64,000 nucleotides of DNA from DASSUW01 sp963730535 (GCA_963730535.1 CAVSRU010000003.1:124001-188000), one strand, 5' to 3'; positions 50,402-60,008 are shown, counted from the stretch's first letter. Numbers and translations: made by a program. The notes: generated by a model not told the origin, from the sequence alone.

Positions 50402-50854
50402 GTGAGGGTGCCGTTCACGATGCTCGGCGCGACCTGGAACCTCCGGCGGCCGCGCGCCCGCCCGCGCGGCTGGACCTCCGCGGACGCCGCCGGGCTCCCG
50501 ATCCTCCCGCTGCTGGCGCGCCCGGGACGGATCGACCACGCGCTCCGCGTCACGGTCTCCCGCAGCCGCCGCGCGTTCGTCTGGCCGGCCCGCCACTTCG
50601 CCTCCGACGACCCGGACCCGAACCTGCCACGGATGGGAGAGCGGCTGCGCTTGAAGGCGAGCGTCGACATCTCCGGCCTCCCGCTCCAGGCCCGGCGGGT
50701 CGCGCGCGCGATGCAGGTCTACGGGCTGATCGTGGCCGACAACGGGTCGGACTGGTACGTGTCGGGCACGCCCGACCGCCGCTGGGACAACGACCAGCTG
50801 CACGCGCTGCACGACCTGCACGGGAGCGACTTCGAAGTGGTGGACGCGACCTGA
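50402..50854 (+). pseudogene. C-terminal part of a conserved hypothetical secreted protein, 5' end lost
   Basis: The 150 codons read as the C-terminal half of a larger conserved protein: RPRGWTSADAAGLPILPLLA, HALRVTVSRSRRAFVWPARH, LPRMGERLRLKASVDISGLP, VYGLIVADNGSDWYVSGTPD and GSDFEVVDAT at the end. No signal peptide or N-terminal half is present. The sequence just before is the repeat element R2. A few residues around LLARPGRID also seem deleted. I infer truncation at the element boundary. Confidence 0.6.
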
Positions 50855-50857
50855 GGC

Positions 50858-50863
50858 TAGGGT
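50858..50863 (+). promoter_or_regulatory. -10 box TAGGGT, leaderless start of the GDPD gene
   Basis: TAGGGT, then 7 nt, then ATG 50871. Confidence 0.45.
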
Positions 50864-50870
50864 TCGCGCC

Positions 50871-51962
50871 ATGCCGTCACGTCTTACCCTCACACTCCTC
50901 ACGATCGCCTCGCTTCTCCTGCCCGCCGCCTTGGCGGGCCCCGCGTCCGCCGAGCGGCGGGGCAAGCAGGCCGAACCGCTGGTGATCGCTCATCGCGGCG
51001 CCTCGGGCTACCGGCCGGAGCACACCCTCGCCGCCTACGCGCTGGGCGCCCGCATGGGCGCCGACTACATCGAGCCCGACCTCGTGTCGACCAAGGACGG
51101 CGTGCTCGTCGCCCGCCACGAGAACGAGATCTCCGGGACCACCGACGTCGCCGACCGGCCCGAGTTCGCGACCCGCCGCGCGACCAAGGTGATCGACGGG
51201 GCGTCGATCACCGGCTGGTTCACGGAGGACTTCACGCTCGCCGAACTGCGCACGCTGCGCGCCAAGGAGCGGATCCCGGAGCTGCGGCCGCGCAACACGC
51301 TCTACAACGGCCGCTACCAGGTCCCGACGTTCCAGGAGGTCATCAACCTCTCACGGCGCCTCTCGAAGGAGCTGGGCCGCACGATCGGGATCTACCCCGA
51401 GACCAAGCACCCGACGTACTTCCGCTCGATCGGGCTCGCGCTCGAGAAGCCGCTCGTGCGCACGCTGCGGCGCAACCACCTCGACGGACGCAAGGCGAAG
51501 GTGTTCGTGCAGTCGTTCGAGGTCGGCAACCTGAAGGCGCTCGACGGCAAGATCGACGTGCCGCTCGTGCAGCTCCTCTCCACGCGCACCAGCCGCCCGT
51601 ACGACTTCGTGGTGTCCGGTGACCCGCGCACCTACGGCGACATGGCGACGCCCGCCGGGCTGCGCGAGATCGCTCGCTATGCGGACGGCGTCGGGCCGTC
51701 GAAGGACTACATCGTCCCCCGCGACGCGGCCGGGAACTCGCTGGCGCCGACCACGTTCGTGGGCGACGCCCATCGCGCGGGCCTCGTCGTCCACCCGTAC
51801 ACGTTCCGCAACGAGAACACGTTCCTCCCGCTCGAGCTGCGCTCGTCGTCCGACCCGGCCGCGTACGGGAACGCGTTCGCCGAGTACGACCAGTTCTACG
51901 CGCTCGGCGTCGACGGGCTGTTCTCCGACAACCCGGACACGGCCGTCGAGGCGCGCGACTGA
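50871..51962 (+). CDS. Secreted glycerophosphodiester phosphodiesterase (GlpQ type)
   Basis: 363 residues. A signal peptide (SRLTLTLLTIASLLLPAALA, cleavage near ASA-ERR) exports it. The catalytic pair is H41 (VIAHRGASGYRPEHT) and H83 (VARHENEI), with metal ligands E68 and D70 (DYIEPDL). The C-terminal DGLFSDNPDTAV is typical. It releases glycerol-3-phosphate from deacylated phospholipid head groups outside the cell. It is monocistronic with a leaderless-type promoter, and its end overlaps the convergent RNase D gene by 67 bp. Confidence 0.94.
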   Translation: MPSRLTLTLLTIASLLLPAALAGPASAERRGKQAEPLVIAHRGASGYRPEHTLAAYALGARMGADYIEPDLVSTKDGVLVARHENEISGTTDVADRPEFATRRATKVIDGASITGWFTEDFTLAELRTLRAKERIPELRPRNTLYNGRYQVPTFQEVINLSRRLSKELGRTIGIYPETKHPTYFRSIGLALEKPLVRTLRRNHLDGRKAKVFVQSFEVGNLKALDGKIDVPLVQLLSTRTSRPYDFVVSGDPRTYGDMATPAGLREIARYADGVGPSKDYIVPRDAAGNSLAPTTFVGDAHRAGLVVHPYTFRNENTFLPLELRSSSDPAAYGNAFAEYDQFYALGVDGLFSDNPDTAVEARD

Positions 51963-53101
51963 TCCATCACTGCGATGCGGCCACCGGGCCCGACGCCCAG
52001 GTGCCGGTGGCCGCGCAGCAGCTCGAGCAGCTCGGAGCCGACCAGCTCCCGGCGCCAGCCGCGCAGCGTGCGCACGTCGGGCTCGTCGAGCCCGCGGCGG
52101 GCCGCGACGACGATCGGCGAGAGGTCCGCGCGGGCGGCGATCAGCTCGTAGGCGAGCCCTGCCTCCTGGGCGCGGCCGCGCACCAGCGACTCCGCAAGCG
52201 CGATCACCGGCCCGTCCTGCGGCTCGGTGGGGAGGCGCTCGCTCTCCTCGAGGCGGATCGGCGCGGCCTCGCGGCCGCGGCGGACTGCGTCGAGCAGCGG
52301 GTCGCCCCGCCGGCGCACGACGTCCGGGTTGATGCCGCGGATCTGGCCCAGCTCGCGGTGCGACTCCGGCGTGCGCTTGGCGATCTCGACGAGCGTCGGG
52401 TCGCGCACCACGGAGCCGACCGGGCGGTTCTCGGCCTCGGCAGTCCGCTCACGCCAGGCCGCCAGCTCGCGCGCCACCGCGCGCTCGCGCGGGCCGAGGC
52501 CGGTGGCGCGCGGGAGCCGGCGCCAGACCTCCTCGGGGTCGCGCTCGTCCGTCGCCTGCTCGACCGCCCGGCACTCCTCGCGCGCCCACTGGAGCCGGCC
52601 CTGCGCGTCCAGGCGCCGGCGGAGCTCGTCGGCGAGGTCGAGCAGGTGCTCGACGTCGCCCTCGGCATACCGCAGCTGCTCGTCGGTGAGCGGGCGCGCG
52701 TCCCAGCGGGTGAAGCTCGCCGTCTTGGGCAGGCGGATCTTGAGCACGTCGTGCAGCAGCCCGCTGTAGCCGGCCTGGGCCGAGAAGCCGGCGAAGCCGG
52801 CGGCCACCTGCGTGTCGAACACGTTCGTGATCTCGGTGCCCCACTCGCGGCGCAGGATCGCCACGTCCTGGCGCCCCGCGTGCAGGACGAGCTCGATCTC
52901 GGGGTCGGCGAGCACCTCGGCGAGCGGCGCGGCCTCCAGGCCCGCCAAGGGATCGAGCACCCAGACCTGATCGCCGACCGCCACCTGCACGAGGCAGAGC
53001 AGCGGCCGGTAACGGCCCTCGGGCATGAACTCCGTGTCGATCCCCAGCCGCCCGGCCTCGCGCGCCTGCGCCGCGACGGCGGCCACGTCCTGCGTGGCCA
53101 T
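51896..53101 (-). CDS. rnd: Ribonuclease D-like 3'-5' exonuclease
   Basis: 401 residues. DEDD exonuclease: first block D-x-E (LGIDTEFMPEGRYRP), second Asp (LHAGRQDVAILRRE), third block Y-x3-D (LRYAEGDVEHLLDL). An HRDC helical domain follows at about 205-290 (LGPRERAVARELAAWRERTA, REL-GQIRGINPDVV region). It trims the 3' ends of tRNA precursors and other stable RNAs. It is the last gene of a minus-strand set with the SDR (2 bp apart) and L,D-transpeptidase. Confidence 0.92.
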   Translation of the reverse strand: MATQDVAAVAAQAREAGRLGIDTEFMPEGRYRPLLCLVQVAVGDQVWVLDPLAGLEAAPLAEVLADPEIELVLHAGRQDVAILRREWGTEITNVFDTQVAAGFAGFSAQAGYSGLLHDVLKIRLPKTASFTRWDARPLTDEQLRYAEGDVEHLLDLADELRRRLDAQGRLQWAREECRAVEQATDERDPEEVWRRLPRATGLGPRERAVARELAAWRERTAEAENRPVGSVVRDPTLVEIAKRTPESHRELGQIRGINPDVVRRRGDPLLDAVRRGREAAPIRLEESERLPTEPQDGPVIALAESLVRGRAQEAGLAYELIAARADLSPIVVAARRGLDEPDVRTLRGWRRELVGSELLELLRGHRHLGVGPGGRIAVMDQSRASTAVSGLSENSPSTPSA

Positions 53102-53103
53102 CG

Positions 53104-53955
53104 TCAGCGTGGCCGTGGGAACGACGTGGCCAGGACCGTGTCCCAGGCCCGCCCGGGGAGCACCGAATGCAGCGTCATCAGCACCCGCGCCGACGGCGTG
53201 ACGGGATACCGGGCGCGTGGACGCTTCGCGGAGATGGCTGCCTCGATGCGCTCGGCGACGACCTCCGGCGGCCCCCCGAGCCGGCTCAGCGGACCCTTCT
53301 CGTACACGCGCGCGGAGGCCTCGGCCACCGCCTGGTTGAAGTCCGCGTAGGGGCCGTCGGAGGCGCCGCCGATCTCCTTGACCGCGCGGTCGCCGAAGCC
53401 CGTCTTGATGATCCCCGGCTCGATCAGGATGACGTCGACGCCGAAGCCGCGGACCTCGAAGCGCAGCGCGTCGGACAGCGCCTCGATCGCGTGCTTGGTC
53501 GCGTGGTAGAGCCCGCCGCCCGGGAACGTGAAGCGGCCGCCCATCGACGAGACGTTGACGATCTTGCCCCAGCCCTGCTCGCGCATGCCGGGCAGCACCT
53601 CCCGGCAGAGGGCGAGCGGCGCGAACACGTTCGTCTCGAACTGGGCGCGCACGCGCTCCTCGGGCACGGACTCGACGGCACCCGACTGGCTGTAGCCGGC
53701 GTTGTTGACGAGCACCCCGACCGCTCCCTCGGCCTCGACCACGGCCTCGACCGCGGCCCGGCGCGACGCCTCGTCGTCGACGTCGAGCGCGAGCGTGCGG
53801 CAGCCCTTGGCCTCGAGGCCGGCGAGCGTCTCCGGCCGGCGCGCGGTGGCGTACACGGTCCAGCCGGCGGTTGCGAGCCGCGCGGCGGTGGCGGCGCCGA
53901 TGCCGGACGAGCAGCCAGTCACCAGGACCGCGCGGGACGGACGGGCCTCGGTCAG
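53104..53955 (-). CDS. SDR-family oxidoreductase (apparent CTG start)
   Basis: About 283 residues. Classical SDR: VLVTGCSSGIGAATAARLAT, NNAGYSQ, a Ser/Tyr-x3-Lys active site (SSMGGRF, LYHATKHAIEALSD). No ATG, GTG or TTG exists before the first beta strand. CTG 53955, overlapping the L,D-transpeptidase stop as CTGA, gives a normal N-terminus (TEARPSRAVLVTG). The next option, GTG 53922, would remove strand 1. The substrate is unknown. Translational coupling with its upstream neighbour is implied. Confidence 0.88.
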   Translation of the reverse strand: MTEARPSRAVLVTGCSSGIGAATAARLATAGWTVYATARRPETLAGLEAKGCRTLALDVDDEASRRAAVEAVVEAEGAVGVLVNNAGYSQSGAVESVPEERVRAQFETNVFAPLALCREVLPGMREQGWGKIVNVSSMGGRFTFPGGGLYHATKHAIEALSDALRFEVRGFGVDVILIEPGIIKTGFGDRAVKEIGGASDGPYADFNQAVAEASARVYEKGPLSRLGGPPEVVAERIEAAISAKRPRARYPVTPSARVLMTLHSVLPGRAWDTVLATSFPRPR

Positions 53956-54938
53956 CGGATCAGCACCGGCGTGCCGACCGGCACGCGGGGATAGAGGTCG
54001 ACGACGTCGGCAACCCGCATGCGGATGCACCCGTGCGAGGCACGCGTGCCGATCGAGTACTCCGCGGCGGTGCCGTGGATGCCCACGCCGCCGACGATAC
54101 CGAGCCAGCGGGCCTTCAGGGGATTCTCTGCCGAGCCGCCCGGGACGACCTCGTTGCGGTACGCGCCCGCCCACGGCGCGTCCGGCGCGCTCCACGCCGG
54201 GTTGAGCGCCTTGTTGGTGATCGAGAACCGCCCGGTCGGCGTGCTGTATCCCGGCGCGCCGACGGCGATGCCGTAGCGCTTGACGTAGCGGAAGCGCTTG
54301 AACAGCCGCAGGCGGAAGCCGGCGCGATCGATCGTGACCACCGTCCCGTACCGGCGGCGCATGTCGCGGGTGGAGACCTGCGGGCGCACGCGTGCGCGCC
54401 AGAAGCGGAACGTGCGCCGCTGCCGCGGATCCTCGAGCCGCGAGCGGACCGCGACGACGAGCGCGGCGGCGTCGACCGAGCGGCCCATCTTGGCGCGCCG
54501 CAGCTTCACGCGCCGGAGCCCGATCCGGACGCGCGCGCTGCGCGGGCCGATGTGGGTGCGGCGATCGACGGCGCGGGCGAACTCGCGGACCCGCTCCCAG
54601 TCGTAGTCGACCGCCAGCGGCACGTCGACCGGGCCGTCGCGGCTGGAGCGCTTGTACGCCCGCAGCGCCGTCCTCGGCGCGTCGAACGCGAACGCGGCGG
54701 CGCGCGGGCGAAGCGCGCGCCGGGTGCGGGCCACGCGCACCTGCACCGGCAGCGCGAGGCGGGGCCCGAAGGTCGCCTCCAGCTTGGCCGCGGCGGCCGA
54801 CAGCGTGAGGCCGCCGACGTCGAGCCCGGCCGCGGTGGCGCCCGGCGGGATCACCGGCTCGGGCGGCGGCTGCGCTGCGGCGGTGGCGGGGAGCAGGGCC
54901 AGAGCGGCGAGGGCGGCGGGCACGGCGAGGCGGCGCAT
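53952..54938 (-). CDS. L,D-transpeptidase (YkuD domain) with signal peptide
   Basis: 328 residues from ATG 54938. A signal peptide (LAVPAALAALALLPATAAAQ) leads to a putative peptidoglycan-binding region, then the YkuD domain near the C-terminus with the catalytic His and Cys in HGTAAEYSIG and SHGCIRMRVADVV. It forms 3-3 cross-links in peptidoglycan or attaches proteins to it, outside the membrane. TACGCT 7 nt before the ATG points to a leaderless mRNA. First gene of the set with the SDR and RNase D. Confidence 0.93.
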   Translation of the reverse strand: MRRLAVPAALAALALLPATAAAQPPPEPVIPPGATAAGLDVGGLTLSAAAAKLEATFGPRLALPVQVRVARTRRALRPRAAAFAFDAPRTALRAYKRSSRDGPVDVPLAVDYDWERVREFARAVDRRTHIGPRSARVRIGLRRVKLRRAKMGRSVDAAALVVAVRSRLEDPRQRRTFRFWRARVRPQVSTRDMRRRYGTVVTIDRAGFRLRLFKRFRYVKRYGIAVGAPGYSTPTGRFSITNKALNPAWSAPDAPWAGAYRNEVVPGGSAENPLKARWLGIVGGVGIHGTAAEYSIGTRASHGCIRMRVADVVDLYPRVPVGTPVLIR

Positions 54939-54945
54939 CCGGCGC

Positions 54946-54951
54946 AGCGTA
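54946..54951 (-). promoter_or_regulatory. -10 box TACGCT, leaderless start of the L,D-transpeptidase gene
   Basis: Minus-strand TACGCT, 7 nt before ATG 54938. Confidence 0.45.
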
Positions 54952-54991
54952 GCCGCGCGCCGGGGCGGCGAGGCCGCCTGCAAGACCCCCG

Positions 54992-55825
54992 TCAGGCGGG
55001 GAACGCGACGAGCAGCTCGAGCAGCCGGCCGGCGGCCTCGAGCTGGGGCGCCCGGCCGCATCCTTCGATCAGCTCGACCCGGGTGGCGGGCAGCGCGTCG
55101 AGCACCCCGCGCGCGCCGCTGCCGGGCACCAGCCGGTCATGGGCGCCCCACACCAGCATCACCGGGCAGGCCACGGCTGCGAGGTCGAACGGGGCGGTGG
55201 CCAGTTCCGGCAGCAGGCCGCGCCCCGAGGCGAGCAGCGCGGCGGAGTCGAGGCGCGAGCCGTGGTCACCGGACCCGGCGAACGCGTCGACCACGTCGCG
55301 CTGGGACGCGCGCGGGTCGAGTCGCGCGTCCGCGCCGAGGAGCGAACGGACGAGCGCGCTGGGCACCGGCATCGGCATGTCGAGCAGGCGGCGGACGATC
55401 GGGTCGCGCTCGACGCCGGCGTACCAGCCCGGGCGCTCGAGGCCGGCCGGCGAGACCGGCACGACGCCCGCGATCGGGAGGTCCCCCTGCTCCGCCAGCC
55501 GCAGCGCCACGGCGCCGCCCAGCGACGCTCCCGCCACCACCACCGGCTCACCGGCGCTCCACTCGAGCACGAGCGCGGCCGCGAAGTCGTCGAGCTGCGG
55601 GAGCAGCGGGCCGCGGGCAAGCCCGGATGCGCGGCCGAAGCCCGGCAGGTCCACGGCGATCGCGCGCCGGCCGATCGCGGCCAGCTCGGCGAGCAGCGGC
55701 CGCCAGGTGTCCGCCGAGTCGCCCCAGCCGTGCAGCAGCACGATGCCGGGGCCCTCGCCCTCGACCTCCAGCACCCGGGTGCGGTGGCCGTTGAGCGGCA
55801 TTGAGTGCTCGTGCACGAAGGGCAT
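54992..55825 (-). CDS. Alpha/beta hydrolase lacking the usual catalytic His
   Basis: 277 residues with a GAGGAGG site before ATG 55825. Fold markers: LLHGWGDSADTWRPL, nucleophile S101 (VAGASLGGAVAL) and acid D230 (VWGAHDRLVP). At the position of the catalytic His (normally GCGHxPQ) the sequence reads EGCGRAPQLEA, with Arg258 from codon CGG. It may be inactive, use another base, or carry a sequence error. The substrate is unknown. It is divergent from the NarL regulator. Confidence 0.88.
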   Translation of the reverse strand: MPFVHEHSMPLNGHRTRVLEVEGEGPGIVLLHGWGDSADTWRPLLAELAAIGRRAIAVDLPGFGRASGLARGPLLPQLDDFAAALVLEWSAGEPVVVAGASLGGAVALRLAEQGDLPIAGVVPVSPAGLERPGWYAGVERDPIVRRLLDMPMPVPSALVRSLLGADARLDPRASQRDVVDAFAGSGDHGSRLDSAALLASGRGLLPELATAPFDLAAVACPVMLVWGAHDRLVPGSGARGVLDALPATRVELIEGCGRAPQLEAAGRLLELLVAFPA

Positions 55826-55891
55826 TCCTCCTCGCTTACCCGATGCGCCCGGTTGCTACCGGTCCGACGGTGCGAGAGGATCGCTGGCGCC

Positions 55892-56536
55892 ATGCGGGTC
55901 GTCGTCGCCGAGGACAACACGCTGCTGCGCGAGGGCGTGGCCCGATTGCTCGAGGACGCCGGGATGCAGGTCATCGGGCGCCACGAGAACGCGGACGCCC
56001 TGCTCGCGGACGTGCGCGAGCACGCGCCGGACGTGGCGATCGTCGACATCCGGCTCCCGCCCAGCCACACCGACGAGGGCCTGCGGGCGGCGGCGGAGAT
56101 CCGCGAGCACCATCCCGGCACCGGCGTGCTGGTGCTCTCCCAGCACGTCGAGCTGGGCCTCGCCTTCAAGCTGCTGGCCGACTCCGTGGAGCGGACGGGC
56201 TACCTGCTCAAGGACCGCATCGGGGACGTCGGCGAGTTCGCGGACGCGGTGCGCCGGGTGGCGAACGGCGGCACCGCGCTCGACCCGACGATCGTCTCCC
56301 AGCTGCTCTCCCGCAAGCGCAACGACGACCCGCTCGCCAACCTCACGCCGCGCGAGCGCGAGGTGCTCGAGCTGATGGCCGAGGGGTCGTCGAACCAGGC
56401 GATCGCCGACCGGCTCGTGATCAGCCTGCGCGCGGTCGAGAAGCACGTGACGAGCATCTTCGGCGCGCTCGGGCTGCCGTCCACCGGGCTGGAGCACCGC
56501 CGCGTGCTGGCCGTGCTCACGTACCTGCGCTCGTAG
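55892..56536 (+). CDS. NarL-family response regulator
   Basis: 214 residues from ATG 55892; the open frame upstream overlaps the divergent hydrolase. Receiver with E7/D8, phosphoacceptor D52 (AIVDIRLPP) and GYLLKDR. GerE domain LTPREREVLELMAEGSSNQA, VEKHVTSIFGALGL. It is close to the regulators at 4944 and 5726. No kinase is adjacent, so its partner may be the kinase at 6394 or lie outside. It is followed by a perfect palindrome and an ABC transporter operon. Confidence 0.93.
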   Translation: MRVVVAEDNTLLREGVARLLEDAGMQVIGRHENADALLADVREHAPDVAIVDIRLPPSHTDEGLRAAAEIREHHPGTGVLVLSQHVELGLAFKLLADSVERTGYLLKDRIGDVGEFADAVRRVANGGTALDPTIVSQLLSRKRNDDPLANLTPREREVLELMAEGSSNQAIADRLVISLRAVEKHVTSIFGALGLPSTGLEHRRVLAVLTYLRS

Positions 56537-56551
56537 TACGGGCAGCCGTAC
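56536..56551. promoter_or_regulatory. Perfect inverted repeat upstream of the ABC operon
   Basis: GTACGG-GCAG-CCGTAC, starting at the last base of the regulator's stop codon and about 135 bp before the ABC ATPase start. Nearly the same as 8156-8171 (one mismatch in twelve half-site bases). Candidate NarL-type regulator site. Confidence 0.5.
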
Positions 56552-56686
56552 CTCTCAGGGAGTGAACTTGCCGGCTCCGAAGGCGAGTGGCCCGTCGTGC
56601 CACCGGCGGGGAGACCTCCTGGCCGCGAGCGGCGCCGATCGGGACGCTAGGCAGGTCCGTCTCCCCCTCCCCGAGGAGCCTCCTGC

Positions 56687-57457
56687 ATGCAGTCCGTCGT
56701 CTTCCAGACCGAAGACCACGCCGCTCCCCCCGCGGCCGCCCTATCCGCCCGCGATCTCGTCCGCACGTACGGCGAGGGCGAGACCTGCGTCTATGCGCTG
56801 CGCGGCGTGTCGCTCGACATCGCGGCCGGCCAGCTGACCGCCGTCATGGGGCCGTCCGGCTCCGGCAAGTCCACGCTCATGCACATCCTCGCGGGCCTCG
56901 ACCGGCCCACGAGCGGCGAGGCCGCGATCGCCGGCACCGACATCACGCGGCTCGATGACACGGCGCTGACCAAGCTGCGGCGCGAGCACATCGGCTTCGT
57001 CTTCCAGTTCTTCAACCTGCTGCCGATGCTGACCGCGGAGGAGAACATCGTCCTCCCGCTCGACCTCGCCGGCGACCGTCCCGACCGCGAGTGGCTCGAC
57101 GAGTTGGTCCAGCGCGTCGGCCTCGGCGACCGGCTCAAGCACCGGCCCTCCGAGATGTCGGGCGGCCAGCAGCAGCGCGTCGCCGTGGCCCGCGCGCTCG
57201 TCTCGCGCCCGACGGTGATGTTCGCCGACGAGCCGACCGGCAACCTCGACTCCCGCACGGGTGAGGAGATCCTCACGCTCATGCGCGAGTCCGTCGACGC
57301 GCTCGGCCAGACGACCGTGATGGTCACCCACGACGCGCACGCCGCGGCGATCGCCGACCGCGTGCTGTTCCTCGCCGACGGCGAGATGGTGCACGACATC
57401 GGGCGCTCGAGCGCGCACGAGATCCTCGCGACCCTCGAGTCGGTCACCGAGCGATGA
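56687..57457 (+). CDS. MacB/LolD-like ABC transporter ATP-binding protein
   Basis: 256 residues. Walker A (GPSGSGKSTLMHILAG), Q-loop (GFVFQFFNLLPML), signature (MSGGQQQRVAVARAL), Walker B (VMFADEPTGNLD) and H-loop (VTHDAHAA). This subclass works with FtsX-like permeases, as the next gene is. Rather than classical import, such systems often drive efflux or lipoprotein handling or sense cell-envelope stress. Stop and start overlap (ATGA) with the permease gene. Confidence 0.94.
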   Translation: MQSVVFQTEDHAAPPAAALSARDLVRTYGEGETCVYALRGVSLDIAAGQLTAVMGPSGSGKSTLMHILAGLDRPTSGEAAIAGTDITRLDDTALTKLRREHIGFVFQFFNLLPMLTAEENIVLPLDLAGDRPDREWLDELVQRVGLGDRLKHRPSEMSGGQQQRVAVARALVSRPTVMFADEPTGNLDSRTGEEILTLMRESVDALGQTTVMVTHDAHAAAIADRVLFLADGEMVHDIGRSSAHEILATLESVTER

Positions 57458-60008
57458 TCAAGGTCGCCCTCAAGGGCCTCGCGGGCCGCAAGGTCCGCGC
57501 CCTGCTCACCGCCTTCGCGGTGATCATCGGGGTGTCGATGGTGAGCGGCACGTTCGTGCTCACCGACACCATGCAGAAGTCGTTCGACGGGATCTTCGAG
57601 ACCTCGTACGCGAACACCGACGTCGTGGTCAGCGGCCATCAGGTCGTCGAGACCGAGACCGCCGACGTCCCCACGATCCCGGCCAGCGTCCTCGAGGACG
57701 TGCAGGACCTCCCGGAGGTCGGGGCGGCCGCCGGCAGCATCCAGGACGACGTCACGGCCACCGTGGTCGACAGCGACGGCGATTCGCTCGCCGGCCAGAA
57801 CCCGACGTTCACGTCGGCGTTCGACTACGACCATCCGGAGCTCAGCCCGTTCAAGCTGGAGAGCGGCGACTGGGCGCGTGGCTCCGGCACAGGTCGTGAT
57901 CGATGCCGGCACCGCCTCCAAGCACGACTACGCGATCGGCGACAAGATCGGCGTGTCCGCCAACGGGCCGGTGGAGCAGTACACGATCACCGGCATCGCG
58001 AAGTTCGGCGAGGTCGACTCGCTCGGCGGCGCCGTCATGGCGATCTTCGACGTGCCGACCGCGCAGGCCCTGCTCGCACCAGGAGGGTCAGTACGACGAG
58101 GTCGCCATCACTGCCTCCGACGGGACGTCGCCGGAGCAGCTCCGCGGCGCCGTGGCCAAGGTCGCCGGCGCGAACGTCGACGTCAAGCTCGCGGCCGACG
58201 AGGCCGCGGATGCCGCCAAGGAGACGAACGAGGGCCTCAGCTTCGTGCGGATCTTCCTGCTCGGCTTCGGCGGCATCGCGCTGTTCGTAGGCGCGTTCGT
58301 GATCTTCAACACCCTGTCGATCACGGTCGCCCAGCGGACGCGCGAGTTCGCGACGCTGCGCACGCTCGGCGCCTCGCGCAAGCAGGTGCTGCGCTCCGTG
58401 CGGCTCGAGGGCCTCGTCATCGGCCTCGTCGCGTCGTTCCTCGGCCTCGTGCTCGGCATCGGCATCGCCAAGGGCATGAACGCGCTGTTCGTCGCGTTCG
58501 GCATCGACATCCCCAACGCGGGAACCGTCATCGCCGGTCGCACGATCATCGTGTCGATGCTCCTGGGCACCGTGATCACGCTGCTCTCGACGATCGTGCC
58601 CGCCCGGCGGGCGACGCGCGTGCCGCCGATCGCGGCCGTGCGCGAAGGCTCGGAGCTGCCGGCCTCGAAGATGCAGCAGCACTCGACGAAGGTGGCAGTC
58701 GGCGTCATCGCCGCCTCGATCGCTGCGATGTCGGCCGGCGCGTTCGCGAGCGGCCTGTCGGGCGGCGCCGTCGCGCTGCTCCTGGGCGGCGGCGTGCTGT
58801 CGCTGTTCGTCGGCGTGGCCCTGGTGGCGCCGCGGCTCGTGAAGCCGCTCGCGCGGCTCGTCGGCTGGCCGGCGCGCCGCACCGGCGGCTCGGCAGGACG
58901 CCTGGCGAGCTCGAACTCGGTCCGCAACCCGTCCCGCACGGCGGCGACCGCCGCTGCGCTGATGGTCGGGCTGACGCTGGTCACGGCGGTCGCCGTGCTC
59001 GGCAACGGCCTGCGGGCGTCGGTCAACGACGCCGCGGGCAAGCAGCTCCAGAACTCCGACTACGTGCTCGCGGGCCAGGACGGCGAGACGTTCGCCGCCA
59101 AGGCCGACGACACGCTGGCCGAGGTCGAGGGCGTCTCGGGCACGACGGGCGTCCGGTCCGGTGAGGCGCTCATCGACGGCAACGAGGGCGTCATCGGCGG
59201 AGTCGATCCCGCGACCATCGGCCACTTCTACAAGTTCGAGTGGACCGAGGGCTCGGCCGACACGCTGAAGGAGCTGCGTGGCGAGGGCGCGATCGTGAGC
59301 GAGGCATACGCCGACAACGAGCAGCTGAAGGTCGGCAGCAAGCTCGCGATCACGACGCCGTCGGGCGACGAGCACACGCTCGTCGTGCGCGGCATCTACA
59401 ACCCGCCGCGCATCGACTCGCTGCTGGGCGACGTGGTCATGGGCCAGTCGGCATTCGACGCCGCCTACGAGGCGCCGAGGAACCTGCTGACGCTCGTCGA
59501 CACCCAGCCCGGTGCCGACGCGGCGGCGATCGAGGAGGCGGCCACCGCCTTCCCGGGCGCCAAGCTCAGCACGGAGGCGAAGTTCGGCAAGGACCGGACG
59601 AAGTCGTTCGCCACGTTCCTGACGATGATCTACGTGCTGCTCGCGTTCTCGGTCGTCGTCAGCCTGTTCGGCATGGTCAACACGCTGGTGCTCTCGGTCT
59701 TCGAGCGCACGCGTGAGCTCGGGATGCTCCGGGCGATCGGCATGACGCGCCGTCAGGCGCGCCGGATGATCCGGCACGAGAGCGTGATCACGGCGCTGAT
59801 CGGCGCCGCGCTCGGCCTCCCGCTCGGCGTCTTCCTCGCCGCCCTGCTGACCGAGGCGCTGTCCGACTACGGCGTGGTGATGTCGATCCCGGTCGGCATG
59901 CTCGCGGCGTTCACGGCGGTGGCCGTGCTGGCCGGGATCGCCGCGTCGATCCTGCCCGCCAGGCGGGCCTCGCGGCTCAACGTGCTCAACGCACTGCACT
60001 ACGAGTGA
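57454..60008 (+). pseudogene. FtsX/MacB-like ABC permease with two frameshifts
   Basis: The coding signal runs in three successive frames: ATG 57454 to about 57878 (first helix and extracellular domain), about 57878 to 58078 (QVVIDAGTASKHDYAIGDKI), then 58078 to 60008 (FVRIFLLGFGGIALFVGAFV, two FtsX domains, ending PARRASRLNVLNALHYE). Each junction has one extra base. Restored, it is a permease of about 850 residues with two extracytoplasmic domains and eight to ten helices, full length for the family. Two shifts in an otherwise well-kept gene suggest sequencing error. Confidence 0.85.

Noticed and set aside
53871..56375. Long plus-strand open frame over the L,D-transpeptidase and hydrolase genes
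   Set aside because: It is antisense to genes with intact catalytic motifs, and its translation is Arg/Ser-rich without domains.
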